A stretch of DNA of 64,000 nt from Armigeres subalbatus (GCF_024139115.2 NW_026942720.1:49620-113619); one strand, 5' to 3'. Shown: positions 43,776 through 55,362, counted from the first letter of the stretch. Program-made: numbers and translations. The notes: generated by a model not told the origin, from the letters alone.

Positions 43776-46700
43776 GGGGGCAGCAGGGACTATGTCCAAG
43801 GGCTTGACGATCCCTCCCCAGGCCATCTGCGAGTTGTGGCGCCTGCCTAGGATGTGGTGGGGTTTGACAGTGGGCCCTGTTAAACCTCTATAAAAAGCTG
43901 CATGTATCCGCAAGTAGGCTCCGCCAAAGCGACCGTGTGCCGCTCAAAGCGCACAAGCCCAAGTCCTGGTGTTAGGTGGGACGCTAAACAGCCCTGACAC
44001 GACGGCCCTCCGACGAGACAGGAGGTTTGCGCAGGCCCAATAAGCCGCCTTTAAAAACAACTATTACGAACGACATAGAAGATAATACGACTCGATACAA
44101 TCGGCAACGACCTATGCGACGAATAAAGGATCACGATTGGAAGCTTGGAACATGGAACTGCAAGTCGCTAGGCTTCGCAGGTTGCGACAGGATAATCTAC
44201 GATGAAATACATCCCCGCAACTTCGATGTCGTAGCGCTGCAGGAAATCTGCTGGACAGGACAGAAAGTGTGGAAAAGCGGGCATCGAGCGGCTACCTTCT
44301 ACCAAAGCTGTGGCACCACCAACGAGCTGGGAACCGGCTTCATAGTGCTGGGAAAGATGCGCCAACGCGTGATTGGGTGGCAGCCAATCAACGCAAGGAT
44401 GCGCAAGCTGAGGATAAAAGGCCGTTTCTTCAACTATAGCATCATCAACGTGCACTGCCCACACGAAGGGAGATCCGACGACGAGAAAGAAGCGTTCTAT
44501 GCACAGCTGGACATACGATGGATGCCCACTGCGGGACGTCAAAACCGTCATCGGTGACATGAACGCTCAGGTAGGAAGGAAGGAAATGTATAGACCGGTC
44601 ATCGGACCGGATAGTCTGCATACCGTATCGAACGCCAACGGCCAACGATGCATAAACTTTGCAGCCTCCTGCGGTATGGTAGTCCGAAGCACTTTCTTCC
44701 ACCGCAAGAATATCCACAAGGCCACATGGAAATCACCTAATCAAGTAACGGAAAACCAAATCGACCACGTTCTAATCGACGGTAAATTCTTCTCCGACAT
44801 CACGAACGTACGCACTTACCGCAGTGCGAATATTGAATCCGACCACTACCTCGTCGCAGTATGTCTGCGCTCAAAACTCTCGACGGTGATCAACACGCGT
44901 CGGAGTCGTCCGCCGCGGCTTAACATTGAGCGGCTACAAGACGGTAGACTAGCCCAAGACTACGCGCAGCAGCTGGAAGTGGCACTCCCAACGGAAGAGC
45001 AGCTAGGCGCAGCATCTCTTGAAGATGGCTGGAGAGATATTCGATCCGCCATTGAAGCACCGCAACCGCTGCACTAGGCACGGTGGCTCCGGATCAGAGA
45101 AACGACTGGTATGACGGCGAATGTGAGCAGTTAGTTGAGGAGAAGAATGCAGCATGGGCGAGATTGCTGCAACACCGCACGAGGGCGAACGAGGCACGAT
45201 ACAAACGGGCGCGGAACAGATAAAACTCGATTTTCCGGAAGAAAAGCACCAGCAGGAAGATCGAGACCGTGAAGAGACGGAGGAACTGTACCGCGCTAAT
45301 AACGCACGAAAGTTCTATGAGAAGCTGAACCGTTCACGTAAGGGCCACGTGCCACAGCCCGATATGTGTAAGGACATAAACGGGAACCTTCTTACGAACG
45401 AGCGTGAGGTGATCCAAAGGTGGCGGCAGCACTACGAAGAGCACCTGAATGGCGATATGGCAGACAACGGTGGCGGTATGGTAATGTACCTAGGAGCACG
45501 CGCGCAGGACATGCGACTTCCGGCTCCGAATCTCCAGGAAATCCAGGAGGAGATCGGCCGGCTGAAAACAACAAAGCCCCTGGAGTTGACCAACTACCAG
45601 GAGAGCTGTTTAAACACGGTGGTGAAGCACTGGCCAGAGCGCTGCACTGGGTAATTACCAAGGTTTGGGAGGATAAGGTTCTGCCGTAGGATTGGATGGA
45701 AGGTGACGTGTGTCCCATTTACGAAAATGGCGATAAGCTGGATTGTAGCAAGTTCTGCGCAATCACATTGCTGAGCGCCGTCTACAAGATACTCTCCCAA
45801 ATATTATGCCGTCGACTAACACCAATCGCAAGAGATTCCGCGGGGCAGTACCAGGGGGGATTTATGGGTGAACGCTCTACCACAGATCTGGTGTTCGCCG
45901 GACGTCTGGTATTGCAGAAATGCCGCGAATACAACGTGCCCACACATCATCTATTCATCGACTTCAAAGCCGCATATGATACAATCGATCGGGACCAGCT
46001 ATTGCAGCTAATGCACGAAAACGGATTTCCGGATAAACTGATACGGTTGATCAAGGCGACGATGGATCGGGTGATGTGCGTAGTTCGAGTTTCAGGGGCA
46101 TTCTCGAGCCCCTTCGAAACCCGTAGAGGATTACGGCAAGGTGATGGTCTTTCGTGTCTGCTATTCAACATCGCTTTGGAGGGAGTTATACGAAGGGCAG
46201 GGATTGACACGAATGATACGATTTCCACGAAGCCCGTCCAGTTATTTGATTTCGCAGACGACATAGATATTATGGCACGTAATTTTGAGAGGATGGAGAA
46301 AGCCTACATTAAACTGAAAAGCAAAGCTAAACGGATAGGACTAGTCATCAACACATCGAAGACGAAGTACATGATAGGAAGAGGCTCAAGAGAGGTTAAT
46401 GTGAGCCACCCACCACGAGTTTCTATCGGTGGTGACGAAATCGAGGTGGTTGAAGAATTCGTGTACTTGGGCTCACTGGTGACCGCCGATAACGATACCA
46501 GCAGAGAAATTAGAGACGCATAGTGGCTGGAAATCGTACGTACTTTGGACTCCGCAAGACGCTCCGATCGAATAGAGTTCGCCGCCGTACCAAACTGACT
46601 ATCTACAAAACGCTTATAAGACCGGTAGTTCTCTACGGACACGAGACCTGGACGATGCTCGTGGAGGACCAACGCGCACTAGGAGTTTTCGAAAGGAAAG

Positions 46701-47078
46701 TGTTGCGTACCATCTATGGTGGGTTGCAGATGGCGGACGGTACGTGGAGGAGGCGAATGAACCACGAGTTGCATCAGCTGTTGGGAGAACCATCCATCGC
46801 TCACACCGCGAAAATCGGAAGACTGCGGTGGGCTGGGCACGTAGCTAGAATGTCGGACAGTAATCCGGTGAAAATGGTTCTCGACAACGATCCGACGGGA
46901 ACAAGAAGGCGAGGTGCACAGCGGGCAAGGTGGATCGATCAGGTGGAGGACGACTTGCGGACCCTCCGCAGACTGCGTGGTTGGCGAAGAGCAGCTATGA
47001 ACCGAGCTGAATGGAGAAGTCTTTTATGTGCAGCACAGGCCACTCCGGCCTTAGTCTGATGATAAATAAATAAATGTA
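43776..47078 (+). mobile_element. RTE-type LINE, copy C
   Basis: This full-length copy of the A/B family is flanked by TTTTGCTG at 43,768-43,775 and 47,079-47,086. Endonuclease frames are 44,027-44,557 and 44,499-45,077 (NFDVVALQEICWTGQKVW; GDMNAQVGRKEMYRPV; IESDHYLVAVC). The linker is 45,154-45,654. The reverse transcriptase is 45,696-46,523 (THHLFIDFKAAYDTID; RRGLRQGDGLSCLLFNI; LFDFADDIDIMARN). The C-terminal frame is 46,523-47,059, ending QATPALV, followed by a GATAAATAAATAAAT tail. Frameshifts lie near 44,510, 45,060, 45,570-45,690 and 46,520. Confidence 0.9.
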
Positions 47079-47086
47079 TTTTGCTG

Positions 47087-47325
47087 AATTAAATCAGTTT
47101 GTTACTGTCTATTCCTGCAAAGGCCAAATCTACTGACATTTCAGCAAACTTTCTGAATTTGCTGATTATTCAGTAAATAGTTGTCAAAATAAATGACAGC
47201 TGAACTCGCTGAAATTTTCAGTAATTTGTTTTTGCTGAAATGATTGCTGGGCATTCAGCTCGGCAAAATTCAGCAAAATTATGCTGATTTTCGGCGAAAA
47301 AAATTTGGTGTGATATGAACTCAGA
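47087..47325. repeat. Right part of a GCTGA-rich MITE
   Basis: CAGCAAA/TTTGCTGA words alternate across the segment, which ends CGAAAAAAATTTGGTGTG. It is probably continuous with 43,725-43,775 before RTE copy C inserted. Confidence 0.45.
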
Positions 47326-47699
47326 ATGAGTACTTTTTTACTCATTAATGAGTTTCTAAGTTTATCCGTGTATAGTTGTCATCCAGAAAGGCCTATAATG
47401 ATTGATAAGGAAAATCATCAAAATAATGATTTTTCGTCATTCATTACTTTTCTCCTTTCCCACTTCTCCTTCGCGTCTTGGGTCGTGACTTGAGAACTCG
47501 AGTTTTAGGAGTTTTATTTAAATGCTGACTGAAATTTGATGTGAATATAAATAATAATATAAAAATAGCTTATAATTAGTTATTATTGTAAGTAATTTGT
47601 AATTTTCTTTATTCAATTTTACGCGATCCTGTATGGTATAGGTATTGAAAAAAATAGATTTTTGTTCAAACGTTAGTAAACAGTGTTGTCTGTTCTAAA

Positions 47700-48669
47700 A
47701 TGAGCAAGACACCGTTTAGATCTAAATTCAATTGGATAGCCACCGAAGGCGAAGTGACCCGCCAGGTGTCGTACAACATCCAGACAAATGAAACATCTGA
47801 AAGGTAAATATCTAATGGTAGCCGTGCATTATTGCTAAAATTACTAAATCAATCGTGTTACATACCTTGCCAGTATTCCTCAGGAGAATCTTCTTAATCC
47901 TGAAGCTTGTGTAGTGCTGGAGCCCGACGAGAAAACCGAATACTGCGAACAAACCCTTAGTGTGAATCCGATATATCAGGTTACGCGACTGGCCGTCCTG
48001 GCCGAATGCCGTAGGGTGGAATCCTTCGTGGGCAAACCTCCCGAGTACCACCAAACCCATCACGGTCAGTTAATATTCGATGAAGGATCCGAACTGTACC
48101 GGTTCGATATTCAATTTGAAGTTTGCGGAACCGCTGAATTCATCATCAGATATATCACAACTGCCAAGGAACCACTTTGCCTGTACGGAATGCATTTAGT
48201 GCTGGAGAAAAATTCCAATCCCCTGGGGATGTTCGCCAGCGACAGCACTCTGAATCGAGCTAGGATTGAAACGCGAATAAAGGATTGTACCCTGTCGGAG
48301 AAAGCGGCTCGATGTAAGGAATTCGTGCTGGATTCTGTGGCGCAGAACAATCTCATCTCACAGGAGATGTCCCGATACATAATGAATAACAACATTTCAA
48401 CAATGGCCGTCGATGGATCGGCGACGTCTCGTGACAGACGCGACTCTACTGGTCGACCACCCGCTGAAGATGATGATCCGGGGGGCACAACGAGCACACA
48501 ATATTCCAAATATCCACCGTTCATGGAAACCGTCGTGAGGCAGTATATGGACCAAAAGTTTTCCGCGCTTGAGGACAAAATCAATGCTAAATTAGAAGCG
48601 CTGGAATTGCGCCAGAACAAAAAACTAGATGAAATTTTATCATTGTTGAAGGGCAGTAGTACGGAATAA
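47700..48669 (+). CDS. Conserved two-exon gene of uncertain function (299 residues)
   Basis: Exon 1 is 47,700-47,803 and exon 2 is 47,874-48,669, joined by a 70-bp GT-AG intron (donor GTAAAT, acceptor CCAG at 47,873). An alternative acceptor at 47,883 would cause an immediate stop, so 47,874 is preferred. The product starts MSKTPFRSKFNWIATEGE. Residues about 45-170 look like a compact beta-rich domain (VTRLAVLAECRRVESFVGK; ELYRFDIQFEVCGTAEFIIR; LCLYGMHLVLEKNSNPLGMF). A Ser/Asp-rich linker and a C-terminal coiled coil follow (FSALEDKINAKLEALELRQN). There is no signal peptide or membrane helix. It may belong to the PAAT/C10orf88 family (mitochondrial ABC-transporter-associated ATPase), but I only weakly recognise this and see no Walker motifs. 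AATAAA overlaps the stop (48,665-48,670). Confidence 0.8.
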
Positions 48670-48674
48670 AGTGA

Positions 48675-49126
48675 AGCGAAGTTCCTCTTAGTATAGATTA
48701 ACATACAAATATTTTTTTTATTTAATCAACTTAAACAGAGTTGTCCTACACTACGAATTCCACGCACGTAGACATATCCATTAAATTACTAACAATATAA
48801 TCAGAATCGAATCGGTATCAGCTTGTACGGTACAATTCGAATGCATGTTTTTTTTATCGATTCCAAAGGATAGGTAATTGTAACTATTCAACACACTTAC
48901 CTAATACTCTTGAACTATTCACTGCATGAAGGTAAGACTGCCTCTGAACGATTCATCTGCGGTTTATTACGAGTTTGGGACCAGGCTACAGCAGAATTAC
49001 AAATTTCACTCCTGCAGAAAAGTTGGCTCATTATCAAAGGTGTCTTGTCTAAAAAAACAGTTATCAGTTTTTAATTTTTAAATTTTTGTAAACTGCAAAA
49101 TGATGATGATCCAAGAAAAATAGTTC
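48675..49126. other. Intergenic, tail-to-tail between two genes
   Basis: This is the 3' UTR region of both convergent genes. No repeat or other gene was seen. Confidence 0.5.
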
Positions 49127-50352
49127 TCACTTTGCATCAGGGTCGAAACAGTGTAGCTTCTTGCGCCACACTTTGACTAGTCCGTCCCAAGCACGGCGGC
49201 TATACTTGACGTGCTTTGGTGGCGTCTTCGGGTGTTCCTTCGTGCGTTTGTCCCTATAAAGCAAATTTTTTTTTCATTACTAATTTGCATCCAGAACGCC
49301 ACTTAGAACTCACCTCGACACCTGCTTGATGTAGTTTTCATATCCGAGCGTATTCTTGCCATAATCAATTTGCTTCTGTCGGCGCTCCAGAATCGATAAG
49401 TCCTTTTCGTACTCGATCGGTTTCCGGCTGCTCTGGCTGCCGCTATCTGCCGAACTGGAAGAACTCTCCCTCCGGAAGCGCGCCCGACCGTGATCGTTCT
49501 CGCTGATCTTGGTCTTTTTGTACTGCTGGTCGAAACCAGGCTCCGCATCGACAAACTTGGCATGACCGTCGTCTCTGTTGGTATCATCGTCCTCTCCACC
49601 ACCAGAGAGGCGCCGCTTGAACGGAGATTTTATTTTGTCATCGCGCACCAGCTTTTCGTACTTTTCCACGTTGGCTGTATCTAATATTAGTTGTATTTAA
49701 GTATGTGTATGAACCCCTGTCCTATTGTGCAAGTCTAACCTCAAAGGCCACTCAGTCCCAAAACTTACCGAGAATATCAATTTCTATCTGCCGATTGGAC
49801 CCCGTGGATCGCAGACTGGTATTACTGTTACTATCTTCCATGGACATTTTGGTGTCGCACTTTACCAGATCCGACGTTGATGTCGTTGTGCTGACCGCAC
49901 TCGAATCTTCCTCCTTTACCAGTGGCTATAAAGAACACCGAAACAATAGAATATGCAACTTCCTATGCACCGAATTATCAAAATTACCGAACTCTTCGGA
50001 CTGTTCTTCTCCTGCTCCTCTTTTTCGACTATTTCGGCCCAGCTGAATCTGGGGCACTCCACCTGCTGCTTCTGGTTCTGACTCGGTGAGGTCGGCTCTT
50101 CCTTTTTGACGACGAAACGACGCTCATCCGTTGAAAGCACCGTCGACAACAATGGATAAGTTGCTGATGATGTCGTTTTGTTGTTGTTTGTGTTTGCGAC
50201 TGGCTTGCACGGTGACAAGTTTGACAGCTCGCTGTCCACCGACATTCGGGAATCTTCGCACGCCAACTTTGGCGCGCCGAATGGAATTCAAAATTAATTA
50301 ATCTGCTCCATGAATCCTAAATCTAATTTCAAGTGTAGGTACTTACAGCCAT
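49127..50352 (-). CDS. Slbp: Histone RNA hairpin-binding protein (stem-loop binding protein)
   Basis: SLBP binds the 3' stem-loop of replication-dependent histone mRNAs and directs their U7-dependent processing and translation. Coding exons on the minus strand: 50,352-50,347 (ATG GCT only), 50,266-49,988, 49,925-49,769, 49,674-49,314 and 49,253-49,127. All junctions are GT-AG and in phase, giving 309 residues. The RNA-binding domain spans residues about 245-305: LERRQKQIDYGKNTLGYENY then HPKTPPKHVKYSRRAWDGL, with the hallmark HPKTP threonine and KYSRRxWD. The N-terminal 240 residues are Ser/Lys/Glu-rich and unstructured, as usual in this family, with a PFKRRL basic patch that could be a nuclear signal. 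The protein ends only a few residues after the domain (CFDPDAK). The acceptor before exon 2 (CCAAAG) is weak, so the exact second exon start is the least certain point. Confidence 0.93.
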
Positions 50353-50436
50353 TTTTGTCCTTTTTGCTAAATATATTCGAAAATATATCACTTAGACGAA
50401 TTGATATAAAAAATAGTCAGTCTTTATAATAAGCAC

Positions 50437-50830
50437 TTTATTAAAAACGAATTTTCGGAATTAATGTCACAGGAATCAAACTACTTTGCGTCCTGATCGT
50501 CAGCTTTTTTTCTGAGTTTTTTTTTCGGCCGAACTTGCGTTGTGATCGTCCGAAACTTGTTCGCTTCACAACCGCAGAGCACCATCCGCCGCTGGAGGAC
50601 GAAGACGAAACACGTACACGAATTGCTTGAAGAATCAGAATCAGTGCAAGATGCAAAAGAGTGGAGTTGCTTGGCTTTCGTGCTCGCAAGTTGCGAATGA
50701 AAACAGGAAAAATTGCGCGCGGAAAATGAAGTTTGTAAACATTTTTTTTTGTTCTCTCCTTCGATTTGGGCCATTTGGGCATAATTCATCCGCACCGAGT
50801 CGACAGAGGCACAATGTGACAACAACGTAG
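50437..50830 (-). CDS. Possible small gene or terminal exon upstream of Slbp
   Basis: A minus-strand frame ends with KKKLRKKADDQDAK and a TAG at 50,483-50,481, followed by AATAAA at 50,442-50,437. A 3' end so close to a stop suggests a real transcript ending about 85 bp before the Slbp start codon. The frame is open from 50,825, but the likely coding part is either the 34 residues from the ATG at 50,585 (MVLCGCEANKFRTITTQVRP) or a terminal exon after a TCCTCCAG acceptor near 50,593. No domain is recognised. Confidence 0.35.
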
Positions 50831-50879
50831 AAAAGTGGTCATAAACTTATGTCGAATTCGTTTTTAAAAAGTGCCAACC

Positions 50880-51262
50880 TACACACTTAAAATATTGGGT
50901 TGTATGAATAAAAAGTAGCAAAACTCAACGCTTGTAGTATCACAGAGCAAAAAAAGTTGGGATTTCTACATTTTCTACATTTCATTTTAAGAGTAAGAAG
51001 GGAATCTTGGTACTTGTTGGGAATTGTGATTTTGAGTGCGACCAACCAAATATTTTTAGCAGCTTTCATGGTAAGCAGCTTCAATGCTGAAATCAAATTT
51101 ATTATTCTCTATATATGTACAATCTTATTTTCTAATTAACTTACAATTCGGTATTCAATTCGCGCCCAGAAACGACCTTTCTTCCCAACCAAATTATCTA
51201 CTTCTGTCTAATAAACTCACATCAGTGCAGCCAGTTTTACTAATAACAAACCCTCTCAACAG
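50880..51262. other. AT-rich intergenic sequence
   Basis: No gene or clear repeat is visible. CTACATTTTCTACATTTC near 50,968 is a short direct repeat. Confidence 0.5.
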
Positions 51263-51272
51263 TACTTTTGAG

Positions 51273-51697
51273 TATAGACACTATAGGTTCCATAGACGAG
51301 CTGAGGCGAAGGCGAGTGTAGCCAAACGAACTGTCAGTTAGTGTAGCCAAACGAGCATGACGTCACGATTGCAATCCATGCAACGGAGCGTGTGACGTCA
51401 AATTCGCGTGGTACACTGTGAAAAAGTGGAAAAACACACTTAATCGAAATTAGCCAACCGTTCCTGCGCTCGTCTATGGAACCTATATTGTTTATCCGGA
51501 ATAAATTTAAACCGCTTTTTATACCGAAGTTGGATTTTTCTCCAGATACAGGCAACTTTCCCAACTTCAGAAGTAGTGCGCTGGATTCGCCTAAAGATGC
51601 GCTAAACAACGCATCAATTAGTTTGACAGATAAAAGTTCGGTTCGGAAGTCCCGACTTCCGAATTCTAACTTGGTGCTACGCCGACAATAGTGTCTA
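51273..51697. mobile_element. MITE with 10-bp duplication TACTTTTGAG
   Basis: The element starts TATAGACACTATAGG and ends GACAATAGTGTCTA. TACTTTTGAG flanks it at 51,263-51,272 and 51,698-51,707. An inner inverted pair, GGTTCCATAGACGAGC and GCTCGTCTATGGAACC, lies near 51,286 and 51,468. Duplication length (8-10 bp) suggests hAT or Mutator; it is not decided. Confidence 0.85.
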
Positions 51698-51714
51698 TAC
51701 TTTTGAGTGCTATA

Positions 51715-51916
51715 ATATTGTGCTTTGGTTGAAAACCGAAGTGAGCTCTCGCGACGATTGAGTTTTTCCTTATTTCCTGATGTCGCAACTGCATCGCGAC
51801 AAGTGCGCATCTATGCCACCGCCGTGCTCCATGCGTAGTTGCGACAAAAGGAAACGGGAGAAAACTCGATTGTCGCGAGAGCTCACTTCGGTTTTCAACT
51901 GGAAGTACAATATTTG
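51715..51916. mobile_element. Foldback MITE adjacent to the previous element
   Basis: The arms AATATTGTGCTTTGGTTGAA and GAAAACCGAAGTGAGCTCTC return inverted as GAGAGCTCACTTCGGTTTTC and AACTGGAAGTACAATATT. The centre contains two TTGCGACA-like words. It starts only 8 bp after the preceding element's duplication. Confidence 0.85.
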
Positions 51917-51919
51917 AAT

Positions 51920-52480
51920 TGAATGCAACAGGGATGCCAGAGAATATTTTCAAATGTCTTCAAAGTCGTTTAAATATGTCTTCAAATGTCTTCAATATAA
52001 AAATTATGATTATCAGCGAGAAATTTTGAAACCTGTGGAATAATGTTTATTTTTTTAACATTCAAATTGATAGAATTCAAGAGAATATTCTATAAAATTT
52101 TCACGAGATAGTGTATAACGAGTTTCCCTTGGATTTTATACTGAGTCTGGTTAAAATTCCACCGGATTTTTTAATTGAATTTCCATGTGGAATACTTCCA
52201 AATTTATGTTTAAAGAATACCCTGTAAGGATTCAAAATTTACCGTGAAAAACTTGAAAAACATCCAGACGAAATTTCCCGAAGAATTCCTATTGGAACAC
52301 CCAAAGGATTTGCTGAAGAAACTTCTGGAGAAATTTCTGAAGGAACTTCCGGAGGAATTGCTGGAGGATTTGCAGAAGGAATTCTTGGAGAAACTTAAGA
52401 AGGAATTCCTATAGGAATTTCAGGATGAATTCCGGAGGAATTTTCTGGAGAAATTTCTGAAGGATATTCCTGAGGAGTTA
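51920..52480 (+). repeat. Short tract of the GGAACTTCCGGAGGAATT minisatellite
   Basis: From about 52,160 to 52,480 the words GGAACTTCCGGAGGAATTG, GGAATTCTTGGAGAAACTT and related units repeat. The tract continues at 52,940-52,968 beyond a MITE. It is the same sequence type as the 24-28 kb array. Confidence 0.75.
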
Positions 52481-52937
52481 AGGTGCCCTCAGACGTTGCA
52501 AGCAAATCACTCGCAACGAGCATTTTGCTCGCAGAAAGTGACAACTGTCAAAAATTTGGCTGTCTGACTACACTGAAAGTGATTGCATGCAAACCAATGA
52601 CAACTCGTAAGCAAACGCTCGCTTGCAATGTGTGACTGCTAAGCGTTAGAAATTTTCAACTCGCAGAAACGAAATTGCGCTTGCTAGTGCAGCACTAGCA
52701 AATATTTCGCTCGCAAAAGTGAAAACGTTTTCAGGTGGCAGTGTTGCACTGCAAAAATAGGAATGAAATTAGATTTTGTGGCCGAAAAACAAGTTTTTCG
52801 TTTTTGTTTATATTTGCATGCGAGTAAATCTGTCATTTGCTTAAAGTAAAAAACTGGTACGTGTGACTGCAATTGCGAGTGCTCTCAAAAATCATTCGCT
52901 CGCACGAGTGATTTGCTTGCAACGTCTGACGGAGCCT
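52481..52937. mobile_element. TTA-flanked MITE (PIF/Harbinger-like) in the minisatellite
   Basis: It begins AGGTGCCCTCAGACGTTGCA and ends TGCAACGTCTGACGGAGCCT, with TTA at 52,478-52,480 and 52,938-52,940. Inner arms share AGCAAATCACTCG. A 3-bp TWA duplication is typical of PIF/Harbinger. It divides the minisatellite tract cleanly. Confidence 0.82.
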
Positions 52938-53077
52938 TTACTGAAGAAATTTCCGGAGGAATTACACAAGGGGCACGACACTTCCGCTTTTATATAAAAA
53001 ATCACAAAAAACACATCAAACTATTTCTGATTTTCAAATATCCTATCAAATTCATCTAAGCGTGCATTATCATCATC

Positions 53078-53334
53078 TCTAGAGTGCTTTGAGAATAGGT
53101 CGTATGTGCAAAAGAGAGCCTCTCTTCGGTTACATTCTCTTTCGATTATCACAAAGCTATACACAAATTTATGTTGGATTTTTTGGCAGATATCTAAAGA
53201 CAATAACTTTGTCTAGCGTGCTAAAGTGAAAATGTAGCAGAAAATGCTAAACTTGCCGATCTATTAGCGAAAGAGAGCGTGAACAAAGAGAATCTCTCTT
53301 TTGCACATACGACCTATTCTCAAAGCAATCTAGA
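53078..53334. mobile_element. Foldback MITE
   Basis: TCTAGAGTGCTTTGAGAATA then GGTCGTATGTGCAAAAGAGA returns inverted as TCTCTTTTGCACATACGACC and TATTCTCAAAGCAATCTAGA. About 257 bp, no coding capacity. Confidence 0.85.
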
Positions 53335-53397
53335 ATCTATTCTTTAAAGAATATCAATTGATATCTGTTTCTAATCTTTCAAAAGATATTTTAGTTA

Positions 53398-53561
53398 CTA
53401 GATAAAGATTGTCGCTACTGTTCCCTTTGTTCTGCTGTCCGAAACATGTGTGGTACATACCTGTCAAATCGTATGGATTTTCCTTCTTTGACATTTAGCT
53501 CCCCTATCCTCGCCAGCAAAAGATGTTCCGGACAGCGACGACAGCGACAATCTTTATCTAG
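53398..53561. mobile_element. TA-flanked 164-bp MITE
   Basis: The ends are CTAGATAAAGATTGTCGCT and AGCGACAATCTTTATCTAG, with TA on both sides (53,396-53,397; 53,562-53,563). The flanks AAAGATATTTTAGTTA and TTGTGATTCTC appear joined, without the insert, on the opposite strand at 53,972-53,998. Confidence 0.88.
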
Positions 53562-53563
53562 TA

Positions 53564-54089
53564 TTGTGATTCTCGAGATATTATAGCATTTTGCTCATTC
53601 ACCTCTGCCTCGCTTAGTTGTGCGCCGCTAAGGTATTTTATCATATTGTGGTACTTCACAACTCAAGTTTAGAATATTACATAACAAATTAAACACAATT
53701 GCACCACTTAGATCCACTTAAACAATATACCAAACTCAACGGAGGCGAAAGAAAAGCAAAAAACTACTAAAACTCGAACAATTCCAATAAAGAATATTCT
53801 TTCCGTAAAGGGACGACAATATGTTGCATACCTTAGAAGCGAATGTGGAAAAGCTCACCGAAAGCTCGCATCGGTTTGACATTGGTTTATTTACTTTTTG
53901 CATGGCGCACAACTCGGCGCATGGGACCCGGCGCGTAACCGGTGAGCCAGTCTGCTAATTTTAGAAGAGAATCGCAATAACTAAAATATCTTTTAATCTT
54001 TCCCATCCAAGCATATGTCAATTTTGGCAAAAGGCCTTTTCATGAGACGTTTAAAGACAACTGAGTTTGACAGGGCATGAAATAATGGT
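53564..54089. other. Unassigned sequence with the mirrored flank of the MITE host
   Basis: No gene seen. The inverted match between 53,370-53,397 plus 53,564-53,575 and 53,972-54,001 suggests that a larger foldback element spans about 53,340-54,005. Confidence 0.4.
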
Positions 54090-54193
54090 GAAATCAGAGA
54101 CGTTGTTTATATATAGAGACCCGCAAACAGTGAAGCCGAAAGTACCAAACGAACCGTCAAACGCGGTACCAAACGAGCAAAGTAAACAAACAT
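54090..54193 (-). repeat. TATA-containing repeat, copy 3
   Basis: It contains GTTTATATATAGAGACCCGC, then CAGTGAAGCC, ACCAAACGAACCGTC and ACCAAACGAGCAAAGTAAAC. This is the reverse-strand counterpart of 350-369 plus 723-790. This copy has no MITE. Confidence 0.6.
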
Positions 54194-54487
54194 TACCAAT
54201 CGGTACTAAATGCAAGATAGGTATTGTAATCAACATAATAGAAATTATAAAAAAGTTTGAAAAGTTTAGTAAATGAAGTTGTTTTCAGAGTTCTCATAGC
54301 AAATTTATATATGGTATTTAATCATATTTATTGTTGAATATAAGGAAATGGTGCTAAAGAAGAGAAAATATGTAGTTGGAGCAAACGAAATAACTGCTCA
54401 CACAGAGAGTCACTTGAAGTTCTCACAAATTTTTATGTTGCCGATCGCACATAATTTTTTTGTCTGTTGGCCGTGAAGCCAGAATTG

Positions 54488-54540
54488 CTTTTATTCTCTC
54501 CGCGTGTCTCTATATAATACCATCGTCTCTGGGTGAAATG
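54488..54540 (+). repeat. TATA-containing repeat, partial copy 4
   Basis: On the minus strand, AGAGACGATGG, TATTATATAGAGACACGC and GGAGAGAATAAAAGC echo the AGAGACG...TATATAGAGACCCGC core of copy 3. Only the core is shared. Confidence 0.45.
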
Positions 54541-55160
54541 ATACAAAAGAGATACACAAAAACAAACAAGAATCTTCAATGCATCCAACCAACTGTGCAG
54601 GAATAACCGATACAGGAACAAGGACAGGAACACCCGAGAGGGATGCAGACCATTTCGTTCTTGCTTCGGTTTCTGTACCATTCGTTAAATTTACGGCATG
54701 ATACATTTTCAAGTACATTTATTCACAATCTTCTCAATAGATCATCATCCATCATTCACCATCATCCGCACGATGCATTCAAATTGTTTTAAATACACAG
54801 CTATGCGAATAAACAGTGTTCATCAAGCTCTCCCCGATCAATGGTCGGAAATGGCACAGGGGCCGGATCATCTAGGAATATCATAATATTGATCAGGAGC
54901 GAGGACATCGGTGACGATGATGCATATAACCTCGATAACTTGTTTGGCAAAAATTGCAAAAATCTGTAAAGGTATTGTGTAGAATAATAACAAAACAAAA
55001 CCAAGGATACTATATATATGTTTGCTTGTCATTTTGTCTTTACCATCTCCTTTTTGACCATCATTCGGACAGCATCTTGACAATATGCCACACGGAAATA
55101 TCCCGAAATATCCGTATCCAAGTATTTCTAATCTCATGAAAGGCAAGCCAACTCATGATA
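54541..55160. other. No recognised gene
   Basis: Short frames on both strands overlap and show no domain, start context or splice signals. Confidence 0.45.
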
Positions 55161-55362
55161 CACGGCGAAACGAAACTACTCAAAATTGAGTCTTTTTCAC
55201 TCAACTTGACAGCAAAGTGCAACCACTCAAAATTGAGTTTTTCTGCAATAACTCAATTTTGAGTTATTTTGCAAAATCTTTGGTTGGATGATTTTTACTT
55301 TTGCCAAAGAGTCGACTCTGAGTGAAAAGTACTGAAAAACGGGTATTCCCGGTTTTCCACCG
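55161..55362. mobile_element. Probable MITE rich in ACTCAAAATTGAGT
   Basis: It starts CACGGCGAAAC after TA and ends GGTTTTCCACCG before TA. The interior repeats ACTCAAAATTGAGT in both directions. The ends resemble the MITE at 370-722. Confidence 0.5.
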
